A DNA stretch of 64,000 bases from Sphaerosporella brunnea (lineage: Eukaryota; Ascomycota; Pezizomycetes; Pezizales; Pyronemataceae), in NCBI GenBank assembly GCA_008704415.1, contig VXIS01000274.1, positions 1-64,000 of the forward strand. Direction: 5' to 3'. The stretch's first letter is position 1. Every line of letters starts with the position of its first letter. This document shows, in pieces, positions 23,191 through 35,699 of the stretch. A model generated the notes under the pieces. The model had not been told where the DNA came from. It did not search any database and was given only the letters and a program-made list of their open reading frames with translations. Made by a program: the position numbers and the translations under genes.

Positions 23191-24251
23191 GGCCGCGGTC
23201 ACGCATGACAGTAAAGACCGTCGGTGGCTAGGAACGGCCAAATACGTGGGCTCCAACAAGGAAGCTTACGACGCCGAGCTATTCGGCATCGCAGCCGGCC
23301 TGGAGCTTGCCCTACACCGCCTCCCGATAACGACAGCACCCGGCACCGTCCACATTTTCGTAGACGCGCAGGCAGCGCTACGGCGGCTACTCGACACCGG
23401 ACCCGGACCCGGACAGTGGATCGTCCCCAGGATCGCGCGCGCCGAGAAAGCCATCCTAGACGCGGGCTGGACCACTGAATTCCGCTGGACGCCAGGCCAC
23501 AAAGACGTCCCCGGCAACGAGCAAGCCGACAAGCGCGCCAAAGACGCCGCCGGCAACCGATCTCCGCTCGAAGCTCCCGAGCTGCTCGCCGCTACGTCGC
23601 TCGCCTACATCGCCAGGGCCGGCACCGAGGCCAAACGACAAGACCGCAACCAATGGCTTGCCAAGCACTGCCGGCCAAAGAGCTATTACAGGATGTCCAG
23701 AGGCAAAGGCAACAAGACTGCGTTTAAGACCAGCAAGGCTGTAGCTGCGCGCTTCTTCCAACTGCGCCTGCAGAAAGCTCCGACAGCCCCCTACCTGCAT
23801 CGGACCGGGCGTCGCACAGACGACAAGTGCTGGTGGTGCCATACCGGTGCCGTCCAGACGCGGGACCACCTATTCAAGTTTTGCAAGCGGTGGAAGGATG
23901 CGCAGATACTACTCTGGAGGAGAGTTTCAGAGGCTACAAAAGAGGGAGGGCGGAAGCGCTGGCCGGCGACGGCCACGGCCGCGTTGCTAGCGGATGATAG
24001 GTGTACGGAAGCCGTCATGGACTTCCTGAGCACTACCAAAGTCGGATCCTGGCCTGCTGGAGGCATACTGTGTTGAGACTGTCTTTTCTTGGTGCGCGTG
24101 TATGGTATTCGGAGCATTTTTCCTTTGTCCTTTTCCTTAGAAGAGCCGCAGGCCTCAGTAGTCGGCTCTGCCGAAGGTGTAGCATAGTCTCTTTTTGCAT
24201 ATGTCATGGCCGCAAGCGGCCGAATACAATATGATTAAAACAAACAAACAA
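23191..24251 (+). mobile_element. 5'-truncated LINE retrotransposon with RNase H and zinc-knuckle end
   Basis: The insert is bracketed by a perfect 12-bp target-site duplication, TCGAGGAGGACG, at 23179-23190 and 24252-24263. It ends in an A/C-rich tail (AAAACAAACAAACA). The open frame (about 23200-24076, ending GGILC) is the C-terminus of a Tad-like ORF2 protein. It carries an RNase H domain with YDAELFGIAAGLELAL, VDAQAALRR and TPGHKDVPGNEQADKRAKDA, then a CWWCHTGAVQTRDHLFKFC zinc-knuckle and the LLADDRCTEAVMDFL block. Endonuclease and reverse transcriptase are missing, the usual result of incomplete target-primed reverse transcription. The frame is open and the duplication exact, so this is a young insertion. 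Confidence 0.9.
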
Positions 24252-24263
24252 TCGAGGAGGACG

Positions 24264-24755
24264 TCCTCAGTCCGTTGCTACGCTAGCTTGCTTTGTAGGT
24301 CAGGACAGTTTTTGACATTAAGATTGATGACTAAGCCTTTCCCTGCTCCATGAGTTTCTCAGCCACACAACAGAATTTTTTTTTTGTTTGATTAAACAAG
24401 TTATTGTAAGGTTATAAGGGGTTGAAAAATTACCTTTAGTATGGGTTCTTTTACCCAATAAGGTAAAATGAGTAAAATATAGTGGCTCAGGCTTACAAAA
24501 TTAGGAAAACATATACATCATTTTCTACCAGCAGTTTTTCTGGACATTTTAAAACTTATAGAAACTCACTTGTTATTGCTTAGTAGGAGCACTATTTATA
24601 TTTGCCAAGATACTTTAGCAATGAGTTTCAAGTTTTGAGCCTTACATGTTTTTCAACAGGCTGTTTTAAGCATTAGTGGCTGAGTGACTTTGCCACAAGG
24701 CTGAGTAAATTGTGGCTTAAAATCACTGTACCAGCAAAGTGAGCCGCAGCGGTGG
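24264..24755. other. AT-rich intergenic DNA, no gene seen
   Basis: AT-rich stretch after the LINE. No coding sequence recognised. Motif GGCTGAGTGA appears at about 24675 and recurs in the repeats that follow. Confidence 0.4.
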
Positions 24756-24832
24756 CGCAACGCGGTGGCGCAACACGGAAAATTTACCCTACTAGAGGCT
24801 GAGTGATTAGCTATGATTGTGCGGCGCATTGT
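24756..24832 (+). repeat. Diverged direct repeat, copy 1
   Basis: Contains GGTGGCGCAAC twice, an AAAATTTACCCTACTAG stretch and GGCTGAGTGATTAG, followed by TATGATTGTG. The same order recurs 275 bp downstream (25036-25107). Confidence 0.5.
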
Positions 24833-25035
24833 GGTGGCAGGTGATAGAATACAAGTTGAATTAGTACGAGTGCTAGCTGTGAATCGACGCTTGACGTTAT
24901 CCTCAGAAATCCGCCCGTCCTCTACCACCCGCAACCTCTCCACCACCTTCCAACCACCCAGCTTCACTACCCCCTTGTCATCTCCCCCCGTGTCCCTATC
25001 TATATATACATAGAGCAAAACGAGCGTGCGGTGGC

Positions 25036-25107
25036 TCCCACGGTGGCGCCCGGTGGCGCAACGAAAATCTTTCCTACCACCGGCTGAGTGATTAGTTGTG
25101 ATTGTGG
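25036..25107 (+). repeat. Diverged direct repeat, copy 2
   Basis: GGTGGCGC units, AAAATCTTTCCTACCAC, GGCTGAGTGATTAG and TGTGATTGTG in the same order as copy 1. It looks like an old segmental or transposon-end duplication. I cannot assign a family. Confidence 0.5.
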
Positions 25108-28100
25108 AGCGGAGCCGTGGAGGAGATGCAGAATGCCAAGGTGCAGCCTCAGTGTGTAGAATATATACTATCATGCTGATGGTGGATTTCATGATCCGGA
25201 AAAGTTAAACCCAGAGACTTCCTCGCCCCGGGCTGCGTCATGGGTTAGCACTCGGCATCCCGCTTGATCACGAGGGCAAACTAGTACTGTCAGGTTCAGT
25301 GAGGTATTACATTCATACGCATTTGGCACTGCTGACCGGCGTATGCGTGTAAACTTTCTCGCTGTATGCAAGGGAAGTGGCATGCCGGCGCCGGGAGTGG
25401 TCATGAGTGAGTGAGTAAGAGCGAGTACTTGCTGCCCTGTTGTGCTGTCTCGCGAACGGAACTGCCTGGAGCCCCTGTTTTGTGGTCAACCAGCCATCGC
25501 CAGTCGCCATCTGACATCTGGGGGACACTCACAGCGTATCGCTCCCTCCCCTCGCCGGGACCGTGCATATAAACCGCACCTGCTGTGTGCTCAGCAACGG
25601 GCACATGTACAACGGCACACACCCCTCAAAGTGGTATATACAGACGACTAGGTGGCTATAGTAGTGCTACATGGCACCGGCACCGTTATTTGCATCTTTC
25701 GATATCTGGGCCCTGCAGCGGATCGGCGCGTTTACACTGGTGGGGTGACGTTAACGTTATTGTGAGCTGGAGAACGCGTAGGTCTACCTATGGAGAATGC
25801 ACGCTTCTGCCTGGCGTCTGTAAAAGTCGAGATCTGGACAAGCTTCAGCCACGACCACATACGTAACATGCACCCATCTAAAGCAAGCTGCTTGACCGGT
25901 GGGCCGGCCTATCTAGGTAAGTAGTGCCTACGGGATTTATAGTTATAGCTAGGATGGATACCTGCTGCCAAGTTCAACTTGCAATTGAACTGCGCATGCA
26001 TAGCCACAATCTGAGAACATTATGTATTAATTATAGGATATTTGTGGGGCTGATGTGTTGGTTACTCTGTTTAGGCTAGGTATCTACTTACTTTTCATCA
26101 CCATCATCGTGTAGATCAATCGTGCCGTCGTCATCTCAGACGAGACAGAACTGCGAGCCACACACTCTCACTCTCACTGTGCATACATATGATCACGCGC
26201 AAACTTGCACCCCTTCGCGAATCTCGGTTGGCTTTGCCGAGCGGGCATGGGCGTTCCTTCCGTGCCGCACCGCACCACCGAGCCCGGCCACCCCTTTCTT
26301 TTCCGGCTCCGCCGGTGGAATATTGCGGAAAGGGTTTCCGATAACACGTTTTTTTAATTGAATTGAATGAGTTGAATGGAATTCTTTGTGTACAAATTTT
26401 GTTGTGAGTTCGGCTGGCTTGCCCTTGTGTACTTTTAGCTCTGCTCTGTTCTGCTCTCTCTCGGGGTCGGGAAGGAGAGAGTCGTTCGAGATCGAAGCCA
26501 CCGGTTTTGTTTTTCCCCGGCTTGGCATGCACACCGTACCACAAGATCGCCATTGCAGCGGCAGCAAGCAAGCAAGCAAGCAAATGCGGTGAGATTTAAA
26601 TCACGTCAAGCCATGGTCAGTTGACGACGACGACTCCTCTCGGGCGGGGCGGGGGGGTGCCGAGTGTGTTCGGGGCGGAGGAACTTTTTGAGGCGTGGGT
26701 GGGCGAGAGTTCCTGCTCCATCTGCACTGTGTTGTGGCTTCGTCTTTCATCGATATCGGGCCAAGTCATGTTTCTCTTCCGCACGATCGGCATTCGGTAC
26801 GGCGATCCGCATTTCGTGCTATAGCTATGGCTATGCTATATGCTTTCTTTTCACGCACGAGAGAGAGACGGTTCTCCTGAATATCTGATGCTGCAGAGAA
26901 ACTCGGAACTCGAAACAACCAAAAAAAAGAAAATAATGGATATACGAGGGGTTTTAATATAAAGGCAGCAGGTATGTAAGTAACCCCAGGAACGGGTCCG
27001 TGGGAATCTTGCCTGGGGTGGGTGGCTGTGCCAAGGACGGATGCCAACCGGACCGAGAACCAACGAAACCCCGATTTGGATGCTGTGCGCTCGGGGTTTT
27101 CTTTTTTTTTTTTTCTTCGCGCACCCACCCGCCCGCCGGGATTTGGTGTGGTGTGTGTGCGCTGGGGCGTTGTTGCCAATAATAACTGCTGCCGCAACCA
27201 CGTTGCACCAGCTGCTGTTCTGGGAACACGGGTTGCAGCTCTGTGTATATCGAATGCTACATGTATATATATTACAGCCCGCGCTGACTTCAGGCTTGCA
27301 CAACTCAACTCAACCGAAGCAGCCACTGCACAGTGCTGCGTTGCGTTGGGGAGAGGGAGAGGGGATCATGAGGCTGGGATGTCCGGTCCTACCCTGGTCC
27401 CATGCCAGCCTGCCAGCGGGTGCGGCTCTTGCAGGGGATGTGCGTCATTGACCTTTGTGTGTGCGTGCGTGCGTTTCTCGCCTTTTTTTGTGCGCCCCGC
27501 GGGATGGATTACGCAGCCGCCGCCGGTGAAACCGCGTGGGTTGTCAGATCAGATGTCGGCAGCAGCAGCAGCACCAGATTTGCTTTTTTGCTTGATTGCT
27601 TGACGCGCGAATATGTGGTGTTCAGTAGGCAGCAACTGTGCGGCGCGGCAAGAATACGGGTTGTTGGCGATGGTGGTGGTGGTGGTGGTGGTGGTGGTGA
27701 TGATCGATCGCGGTCGTGCGGCGGCTTGGTGTGTGGCCTAAGACCGTGTTGTGGCCCGCTTGGTTTGGCAATATCCCAGCACGGTCTGGCTACAAATTAG
27801 AACTCTGCTAGCGAGGGGAAAAAAAAAAACAGCGAACAGAAAAAGAAAAGAAAATCGGTCCGGGTTTGTCGAGTCCATTTGTCCAGTGCTGCTGCTGCTG
27901 CTCTGCTGCTCTGTTCTGTTGTTCAACTTGATCCGCCCCGTCGTTCGATCCGTCCTCGCTCAACCTCACCTCACCTCTCGTCCCTCCCTTCACTCCATAG
28001 CTAACTCCACCGCTCCACCGCTCCACCCGCCCGCCCCCCGCCCCTCTCTCCGAACTCTCCTTCTTTTCCCCCACGCCGCCGGGTGGCCGCAGCTCTTACG

Positions 28101-28828
28101 ACGACGACAAGCATTCCCCTCAGCACCACCGCAGGACCCTTCTCCCGCCGCCCCCCGCCTGCTGCCGTATCGAAGCTATCCCACCTACCGAGTAGCTCAC
28201 GAATCAGTTTACGCCAGTGCGGCACCATCGACGATAGCGAAGTCGTTTGGCCCGGAACCTACCACGATCATCATCTCCCAGACCGCGTGCCTGCCCCAAA
28301 GTCACCCTCCTCTTTCGTCTGATCTGGCACTACCCACTTTGCCTTACCACTACTATTACTGCTACATACTACTACTGCTGCTACTACTGCTGTTACTCAC
28401 TCGCCTTCAAAATCGCTCGTCAAGCCTAGCCCAATCCTTGCGTTCCGAGAACGCTCTGTTTCGTGCCCTGCAGTACTAAGGCCCGCTGCGCCGCGTATAT
28501 TAATCTATTCGATTTCCCTTTCTATATCATAGCAGCAGGTACGTGCAACTGAACTGACTTCTTTTTTTTTTTGGCTCGCTTGCTATTCTATTCATTATAT
28601 TATTCTTCCTTGTCCGCTTCCTTCGTCCGTCGCCGCCTGCCTTGTTGCTTTTTGCTGCTTCGTCGTGCGAGTTATCTGTACATACCTCATTTGAGCTCTT
28701 AACAACTCCTGTCCCTCCAAAAACAACCCTCCAACGAAACGAAAGAGGGGAATCGAAAAATAATACATAATCTACCACCATCGCGAGTTCCCGCCAATAG
28801 TTGCAAGTCCCCTTGCTAAACAGCCGCC
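25108..28828. other. Long upstream region of the 28829 gene; no gene recognised
   Basis: 3.7 kb without a convincing gene. It contains a GCAAG tetranucleotide-like repeat (26563-26582), a long T-run (about 27099-27115) next to a GC-rich stretch, a GGT trinucleotide microsatellite (27669-27700), pyrimidine-rich low-complexity DNA (27960-28170) and a CTA/CTG-rich repeat (28346-28400). A 242-codon frame at 27751-28479 starts without ATG and is pyrimidine-tract translation, so it was not called. The final 600 bp are likely promoter and a long 5' UTR. Confidence 0.45.
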
Positions 28829-31800
28829 ATGTCTTCCAGATCCCGATCCTCGGTAGCTCTGAGAAGACCTAAATCTACCCTCTTCGAGAGTGCAGAGACC
28901 TCGATGAAGCGCATCACCAACTTCTTTAACGGCAGCGAGACGAAGCTGGCCCAGAAACAACAGCACAATGCGCCTCCAACGCCCCCTTTAATCCCGGAGG
29001 GGCAGCCTTCGAACGGCTTTCTCACAGTCGACACCCGGCCGCGAACACCAGCCTCTTACAACATGTCCTCGGTCGGCTCGCGACACACTCTCGCTCCATC
29101 GGAAGTGGGGGGATATTCCGAAAGCCTTTTAACGCCGACGTCGACCGGGGGCGGGTTGCCGCCGCTGCCGCCTTCGCCGATGATCAGGCCGGGAACCTCG
29201 AGTGGGTGGGGATCGAGGCCCGGGACCTCGTCGGGGTTGTCGGCATTGCCGGTCGGGGAACCGCCAAAGTTGCGGAAGACGCGCGATGGCAGGTTCGGGA
29301 AGCGACAGGTTGGCCAGATCACGTGGAAATTGGCGGCCGGAAGTTTGGACACGGATGTCGAACAGTATGAGGCGGGCGCGTTATTGCGGGGAGAACCGGT
29401 ACGTTGGTGCAATTTTTTTGTGCTTGGTGGTGGGGGAGTTGTGGGCGGGTCGGTGATGTGGTGGGGCGACAACGGCGGTTGTACTGATCAAAGTTAGGCT
29501 AAGGAGCTCTGGATGGACGACGGAGACACACTGGTATATTTCACCGCCAAAGACAGCAAGAACACCAAATTTGCGAACCCTGTTTTCCGCATACATTCGA
29601 GTCAGGCGATGTTCAACTGTCTTGCCCCGTTTATTGTCGATTCTGAGCCTCCGATGGAGAGAAGGGGAAGCCAGACTGCCCCCAGTGAATTGAGGCTTAA
29701 CATGTCCGATTCCACGGGGTCGTTGAGATCTAGATCGGCAAGTGCTGTGGACGAGGAACCGGCGGGTGGAAAGGCGGTAGACGGCCAAACGGAGCACTCC
29801 CATTTCCCCAACCAGGCGGGCAGCCTCTACTCAGGGCGGAAGTCTGGGGAGCAGGAAGGCGGTAGAAGTCCGTACACGGTATCGCTCGGAATGAACCCCC
29901 GGCCTCAAGCGGCAGTCATTATGGATGAGAGCGAGGCGGGAGTAAACTACAAAATTTACTACCCCGTAGCGGATGAAGAATCACGGCCCTCCTCGCCCAG
30001 TGCCAGCACTACCACTAAAGGGAAGCATAAGAAGCCCAAGCACACCAAGGCCGACGCCGCGGATTCGCTTCAACGCTTTATCGATGCACGGAATTTGTTC
30101 GCCTTTCTTTCGCTGCAGTATCTGGTCGCCTCCCAGACGAAAGACCTGCCGTTCGACATCTTCTCCAAGATTTACCTGCAGCTCGGTTTGGGCGAGGCGG
30201 AGCAGAATCCTGGAGATCTGCATGCGCAGAGCAAGGTCACCATTGCGGAGCTGCACTTCCAGCACTACATTAACGACCTCCGCCTGGACGATGTACGAAA
30301 CGATGATAACGCCATCGTCGAGTCTCTGATCCTCGGAGAGAAGTGGCACTGCCACCGACTTTATCACGAAGGATTCGTACATGCGGTCGGACGATGGGAG
30401 GAGATTTTCGACCACGCTGGATTCGGTATGGTGTCCCAATCGACCAAGAACCGTCTTGAGCGTGCCTCCCACTATCTTCACAGCATCCGGCTGGCCAACA
30501 TCAGGGAGCGAATGCCGGACTTTGATTTCCCGTCAGTATGGGTTGGAGAAGGCCGGTACCCGGATTTCAAGACTTGGCGACAAGGCTATGACCGGATGAA
30601 AACCACGGTGACGAACCACGCCAAATTCGTCTTTGGATCGTGGCCACCGAAGGCGGGGAAGACCGGAAAGGGTGGTGGATACACCGAGACGGGTGGACTC
30701 AACCGGGTGGCGCTGCAGCGGCTCTACAATGATTTGTGCTGTGTGTACGACCTCTCTGTCGACAGAGAGTGGATGCGAGGCGAGCGGATCCACTTTGAGG
30801 CCCAGGGAGGACCCGACACCGGCTCATCGGCCGAAGCTGTGGCTGAGAAACATCGTGTCAGCCTGCGCAAGATCCTGGCGGAGTTCGACAAGTGCAGTGT
30901 GCCAATGCAGCCAGAGATGCCGTTTGACCTTCCTCGTATTCCGTACCGCGATCCGACTGCAGCGAAGAAGAAGAAATCCAGCATCTTCAGCAGATCGGAC
31001 AAGAAGATCCGTGCGGAGGAGATACAGACTGTCCTCACCAACTCGTATAACCAGGATTCTCTGCAGGAGCACACCGAAAACTCCCTGGTGAAAGCCTTCA
31101 TCGAGATGGAGCGCGAATTCGGTACCAACAAGACCATTGAGGAACTGGCCGGTGCCCGCCGTGGTGCATGGGTGTTCATGTATTGTGTCTTGCAGACCCT
31201 AGTCATGGGCGTCATCGATGCGCAAGGTCTGACCTACGGCGAGGGCGTTGAGTACTTCCTGTGCGAGAACGTTAAGGGGAGTCCACCGTGGGAGAAAGGC
31301 AGCAACCGTCGCCAGACTAGAATGACTGGCATGTGGCTGCCTGGACCTAACGGCCTGATCAGCGCGATGTCGTCAACCGCTAACCTCGGTCTCGGAAATG
31401 ACGATGAAATCGAGATGACTTACCGCAATTCCCACTGCTGGCTGGTCTCTGAGCAATGGAGACTGGTGAAGGGCGATGTCGAAGAGCACTCGTACTATGA
31501 AAACGACCACAAGGAGGAAGGAGGGTTCCGGGAGTACGTGCCCGGTTTGCAGGTGCCGAGTTCCCCTAAGATGGCACCGAGCGTCATCAACCGAAGCCCT
31601 ACCGACGAGATTCAGCAACTGCAAATCGATGGATCCGCAAGGACAAGCACCGATCAGAGCCAGAGGAACTACTCCCCGGACCAGCCTTCGCCGACCATAT
31701 CACTCAGCGCGCCATCACTAAGCCAACATCCCGCCTTCCGGCATACCGGCGACACTCCCTCTCCAACCACTCCTATCGATCCTGCTAGCCTCGGCTTCGG

Positions 31801-32191
31801 TGCGTACCGGCATCCAGTATACCACTCAGCGCCGCACCAAGACATCGACTATCCCCTAGCGCCGAACCAGGCCCCGTCGCCGATCACACCAATCAGCGAG
31901 GGCATGCCATCCCCTCGTCTTGCTCCAATCCAAACGCAAGGGTTTGATTTTGACCTTACACCTAGTGTGCGCTCCAACTTGTCGAGCCCGAACCGGAGCC
32001 ATAGCGGGTCCTCCACAGGTGGAGTTAGGAAGGTTTCGGCCCCTGTTTCGGGAGGCAGCAGTCCATTGCGTCACGAGAGTTCGGGTCCGGTCGATGGGAC
32101 CACATATGTCGCTTATTCCCCGACAGGTGGGTCGCCGGTGCTGTCGCCGCAGCGGGGCGCGCAGACATTGCCGAGGGAATTCAGGGGATAG
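28829..32191 (+). CDS. Large uncharacterised fungal protein (possible DUF8004 type)
   Basis: Two exons: 28829-29398 and 29498-32191, giving 1087 aa. The 99-nt intron (donor GTACGT, acceptor GTTAG) joins LLRGEP to AKELWMDDGDTLVYF in frame. The N-terminal 190 residues are Ser/Pro-rich and probably disordered, with basic clusters (MSSRSRSSVALRRPK). A conserved core begins at the KELWMDDGDTLVYFTAKDSK segment with VFRIHSS, which fits fungal proteins annotated with DUF8004, and continues through the long helical stretch DSLQRFIDARNLFAFLSLQY to about residue 800. The C-terminal 250 residues are again Ser/Pro-rich low complexity (TPSPTTPID-like repeats). No transmembrane segment, signal peptide or catalytic motif is visible. 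The function is unknown, and the DUF assignment is from memory of family style. Being intact with clear codon structure, it is a real conserved gene. Confidence 0.85.
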
Positions 32192-33424
32192 GAACCTCTT
32201 TCTTTGCGGCGGCAGTGGATCGCGGCGAGTGAGGCTGGCGGTGTTAGATGTTCCGCCAACGGACGCCCGAGTCAGGGACGTACATATAGAGCTTTGAGGG
32301 GGGGGTATTATACAGGAAGAGGTGGGCGGACGCGCGGGTAGCTGGCTAACTTGGTAGGGTTGGGGGGGCGGTTTTCTATGTCGGTGTTTGTGGCGTCTTA
32401 TTGTGATTGCTCATGTGGCTGTAGATGTGATGTGGGGGATAAAATACTTTCTGCATGGTGGGGGTGGGTGGTGGGATAGATAATGGTACTTCTTTTCTTA
32501 CTTAGTCGGTGATGACACTTTTCTATAATTTCTTTTTCTTACGGCATTTACTGATTAGACTCCCCTCTTTTGTCGGATAGACGTTTGGAGGGGCATGTTT
32601 TCGGACTTTTGGTTTTTTAACTTTTCTTTTACTTTGGGATTTCCTAGCTTACGTTACTTTGCGCCTGATTTTTCCTTTTTCTTTTTCTTTTTACTTTTTG
32701 GATACCTTCTATTATACAGCTTTTGTCTAGCATAGCATGTTCTGGTAACTTTGACTTTATTTAGAGGGAGGGGTTTACGGTGGGCGGTTGGGGGGCGGAC
32801 AGGATCTAGAATTTGGAATCGATTTTTGGTACTTCTTTATCTAAATATTTTGAAAGTTTTTTTCATGGTGTGCGGCGTACAGCGTAGGGCGTTCGAGTGA
32901 TAGGTAGTGAATAGGGGTTATTTTGCACATGGGTACAGAAGATACGGATTAACTTTACGGTCCAGGGGATACTGCCCCTTCTCAGCCGACCACATTCCCA
33001 GCGCTGCGCAGGCGGGAAATGTGTTGGCTAAGCTATTTAACTACTGAATATTGTCGTGAAGGTGACCAGGGTGGGGAGTGGTGGCTGCCACATAGTGATC
33101 AAAAAGAAGGCATCGGGCCCCTAGGCCTATCACAGCGAGTCACTCGGCCATCACATTTTTCCGGGCACGAAACTACAAAACAAAATGGAGGGACGAATGC
33201 CCATGGCAAGGGCCCCTCTACATACGTTTGTTTTTTTTGGCAATATGCAATATACATATCCATCATCCCCTTTATACAACGAGAAATATTTTTTTTTTTT
33301 CCCACGCGACGACGGCGCAAAACTACGCTTGCGGGACCACGATCAGCAAGCTAGCTTTACCCATCCCATCCTTCCCTCATCATCATCAACACATAGCAGC
33401 AATAGAAGACAAAAAAAAAAAAAC
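32192..33424. other. Convergent 3' flanks, no gene seen
   Basis: Long T-rich 3' region of the 28829 gene, with many T-runs at 32500-32720, then the 3' flank of the CFEM gene. No coding sequence recognised. GGCGGACAGGATC at 32794 recurs in part at 35302 and 39420. Confidence 0.4.
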
Positions 33425-33761
33425 CTAGACCGGCCCCATCCCATTGCACTGCGCACTCGTCTGATCCAAAATCATGCTGTAAGTCGCCGCGTCGCAGTCG
33501 TTGGAAATGCAGAGGGCGGCTTCGTTGATGATGCTCTGCTGGCACAGGCACGGCCTGCCGTCGGCTTGTGTGCAGCCGGAGTCTGGGATTACTGCCGCTA
33601 CGCAGGAGGATGCGCTGGTGGGGGTGTTAGTTAGTTGTGGTTGTGAAAAGGGGGGGGGGGGGGGAGGTGGCGAACCAGGGCGGCCAGGCGGTGGTTGGCG
33701 CTGGCGCTGGTGATGTCGCTGCGACGGCGGCGAGCGTGAGGAGGAGGAATTGAGGAAGCAT
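33425..33761 (-). CDS. Small secreted CFEM-domain protein
   Basis: Two exons on the minus strand, 33761-33676 and 33614-33425, joining to 91 aa. The N-terminus MLPQFLLLTLAAVAATSPAP is a signal peptide. The intron has donor GTTCGC, a CTAAC branch and a CAG acceptor. It splits the first CFEM cysteine codon (TG|C), so joining produces AWPPC-ASS-C. The eight cysteines then follow CFEM spacing: C-x3-C-x9-C-x7-C-x1-C-x10-C-x4-C-x15-C, with the conserved Asp (TQADGRPCLC) that ligates haem iron in known CFEM proteins. It is fungal-specific. Known relatives act in haem uptake, cell-wall surface roles or as host-interaction effectors. No GPI-anchor tail is present (ends CNGMGPV), so it is probably released. 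Two G/C-rich runs inside the intron make the gene easy to miss. Confidence 0.85.
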
Positions 33762-35699
33762 GGTTGTTGTTTTTGGTGTTGTGGGTTTGGGGATGCTTGG
33801 TATTGGAGTTGTGGGGGTTTTGTTGGCGCTGTGGGTTGTGATGCTTTGTGATGGCGATGATGAAGCGGGTCGGTGGACGGATGGTGAAGGGGGTTTTTAT
33901 ACACTATCCACACATACATCATCTAAGCATACACTACCATCTAAACATACAAATCTGGGCGGTAAACAAAATCAGCACTTTTCCACGATTGTTGAAGGGG
34001 GGCTCTCGCGAAAAAAAAACAAAGTGCAAAAAGTGCGGTTACGGCTTGATATTGTTCTTCAGCGGCGCCTTTCTCCGCCTGTTGACGAGGCCCAATGGAT
34101 TGTGCATGTTTCTGCCTAGAGATTGTTTTTTTGTTTTGGGGGTTTTCTGGAAATTCGAAGATGCTGCTGGCTGGCTTTTGCTGCAGCGGAGCCCAGGAAT
34201 AATTGTAACGGGGGTTTTTTTTTGCAGTCATGTGTATGCAGGGTGTTAGCCCCCCAAGGACAATTGTAAGGACGCCACGCGGAAAAATCCGTGCGACTGC
34301 CGAGTGATGGACTTTGATCGGAGCAGTACTCTAGAAAGGCTGTATCTACCGAGGCTTTGGGGCAGGTAAGGGGGATCGTGAAGGCCTTTGGAAGTACCTA
34401 TTTCTACTATTGTTGGGATTTTGAGGCATAAAGCGGAAACCCATGGGATGGCCGAAGCCTAGGCCGTTAAGATCTATGCACTTCGTGGCAGTTCATAGCA
34501 AGCTCAGCCCCCCTCAATAGATATCTGCCTCGGTTGGTTCCTTGAAAGACGCCGTCTCTGCACCACACCGCTTTTGGCTTTGGGTTCTCGAGCTTGGGGG
34601 CTCCACGGCTTGAGAGTTGGCAGCTCTTCGGGCCCTACAAACATACACCCCGCAGTTCTCGCGGGCGGGGCTCGTCCCCGCCACCGCAACAGGGACGTTT
34701 TTACTCCTTGCCTTCTGCAGCCGACCTGTCCCCACCTCAACGACGGCACTAAGTAGTCTAGATAGATGCCTCCCCGGCTTCTTGAGGCTTTGCTAGCTGC
34801 CAGCGGTGAAAGCACTCGGAGTGACTACCACAGCTTCGGACTCCATTTAGGCCACACCAGGCCGCAGATCGCAAACCAGACCCCCGAGGGTTGGGGTAGA
34901 CTATTCTATTGGGTCAGCGGGGAACGTTTTCGAGGCGAGGATCGATACGTTCTGGTGGTGTGGTCACGTCGGTTTCCGAGTGGACGGCGGGGACCCAGTG
35001 CCCTGTCCCACCCTTCGTATGGGCGGCGTTATTGGTTGTGGGTTCCGTTGGTATTGTGTGCACTGTGCAGGGTCCGGAGTGAGTGGTGCGCAGTGGTGGT
35101 GGCTTTAAGGAAATGCCTTCACAAGGGATTAGCTGTTGGTGTGATACGAGAAATATATAGAAAGCCTTGCTTTGTATGGCAACTGAATGGGTTTTGACGA
35201 CCGGCCTGAGGACCGCAGGGCGAGTTTTGCCTTTCCGTTTGTCTTTTCCACATTGGTACTTGGGGGTGGCCGTATTTGATGCTGGAGAAATATCAATAAG
35301 GCGCCGGACAGGATACTCTATGCGGGGGTCTGCCGTAGTCTAGCTAGGCTACATGCGGACATTAAACAGGGCGAGTGACTTTCGGTGATGCACTTTGGTG
35401 GGCTTCACGAAAAGTGAGTGGCGCCCGCGTATACGTAACCATGAAACCAACCGCAATTACTAACAACGCGCTCGCGCTCGCGCTCCCCCCACCCTCACCT
35501 CCTCGTCATTACAGCCGCGGCATACTACGCTTCCTCATTGGAATGTTTCGGGGCGGCTCATTAGGAAAGCGTACTTTGATCCTCCTCTTTAGTATCGCCC
35601 AACGTTTTCAATAGGGGGACTCAGGCGGCCAAAGCGTCTAGAGGCAGTGGACTAAAGCTTAGAAAGCGGTATGGAGTGGGGGAAGCACCTTTTTGATAT
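33762..35699. other. Intergenic, gene-poor; no sure gene
   Basis: A 143-codon plus-strand frame at 34766-35197 and opposite-strand frames at 34504-34815 have no recognisable features. At 35285-35310 the sequence AAATATCAATAAGG followed by CGGACAGGAT resembles the 3' end of the LINE relic near 39400, so a LINE 3' end may lie at about 35180-35300. Confidence 0.4.

Noticed and set aside
24264..25100. Possible CRISPR-like or tandem array from GGTGGCGCAAC words
   Set aside because: Irregular, few copies, eukaryotic context; only a diverged direct repeat.
27751..28479. 242-codon plus-strand frame
   Set aside because: No ATG start, and the composition is translation of pyrimidine-rich low-complexity DNA upstream of the 28829 gene.
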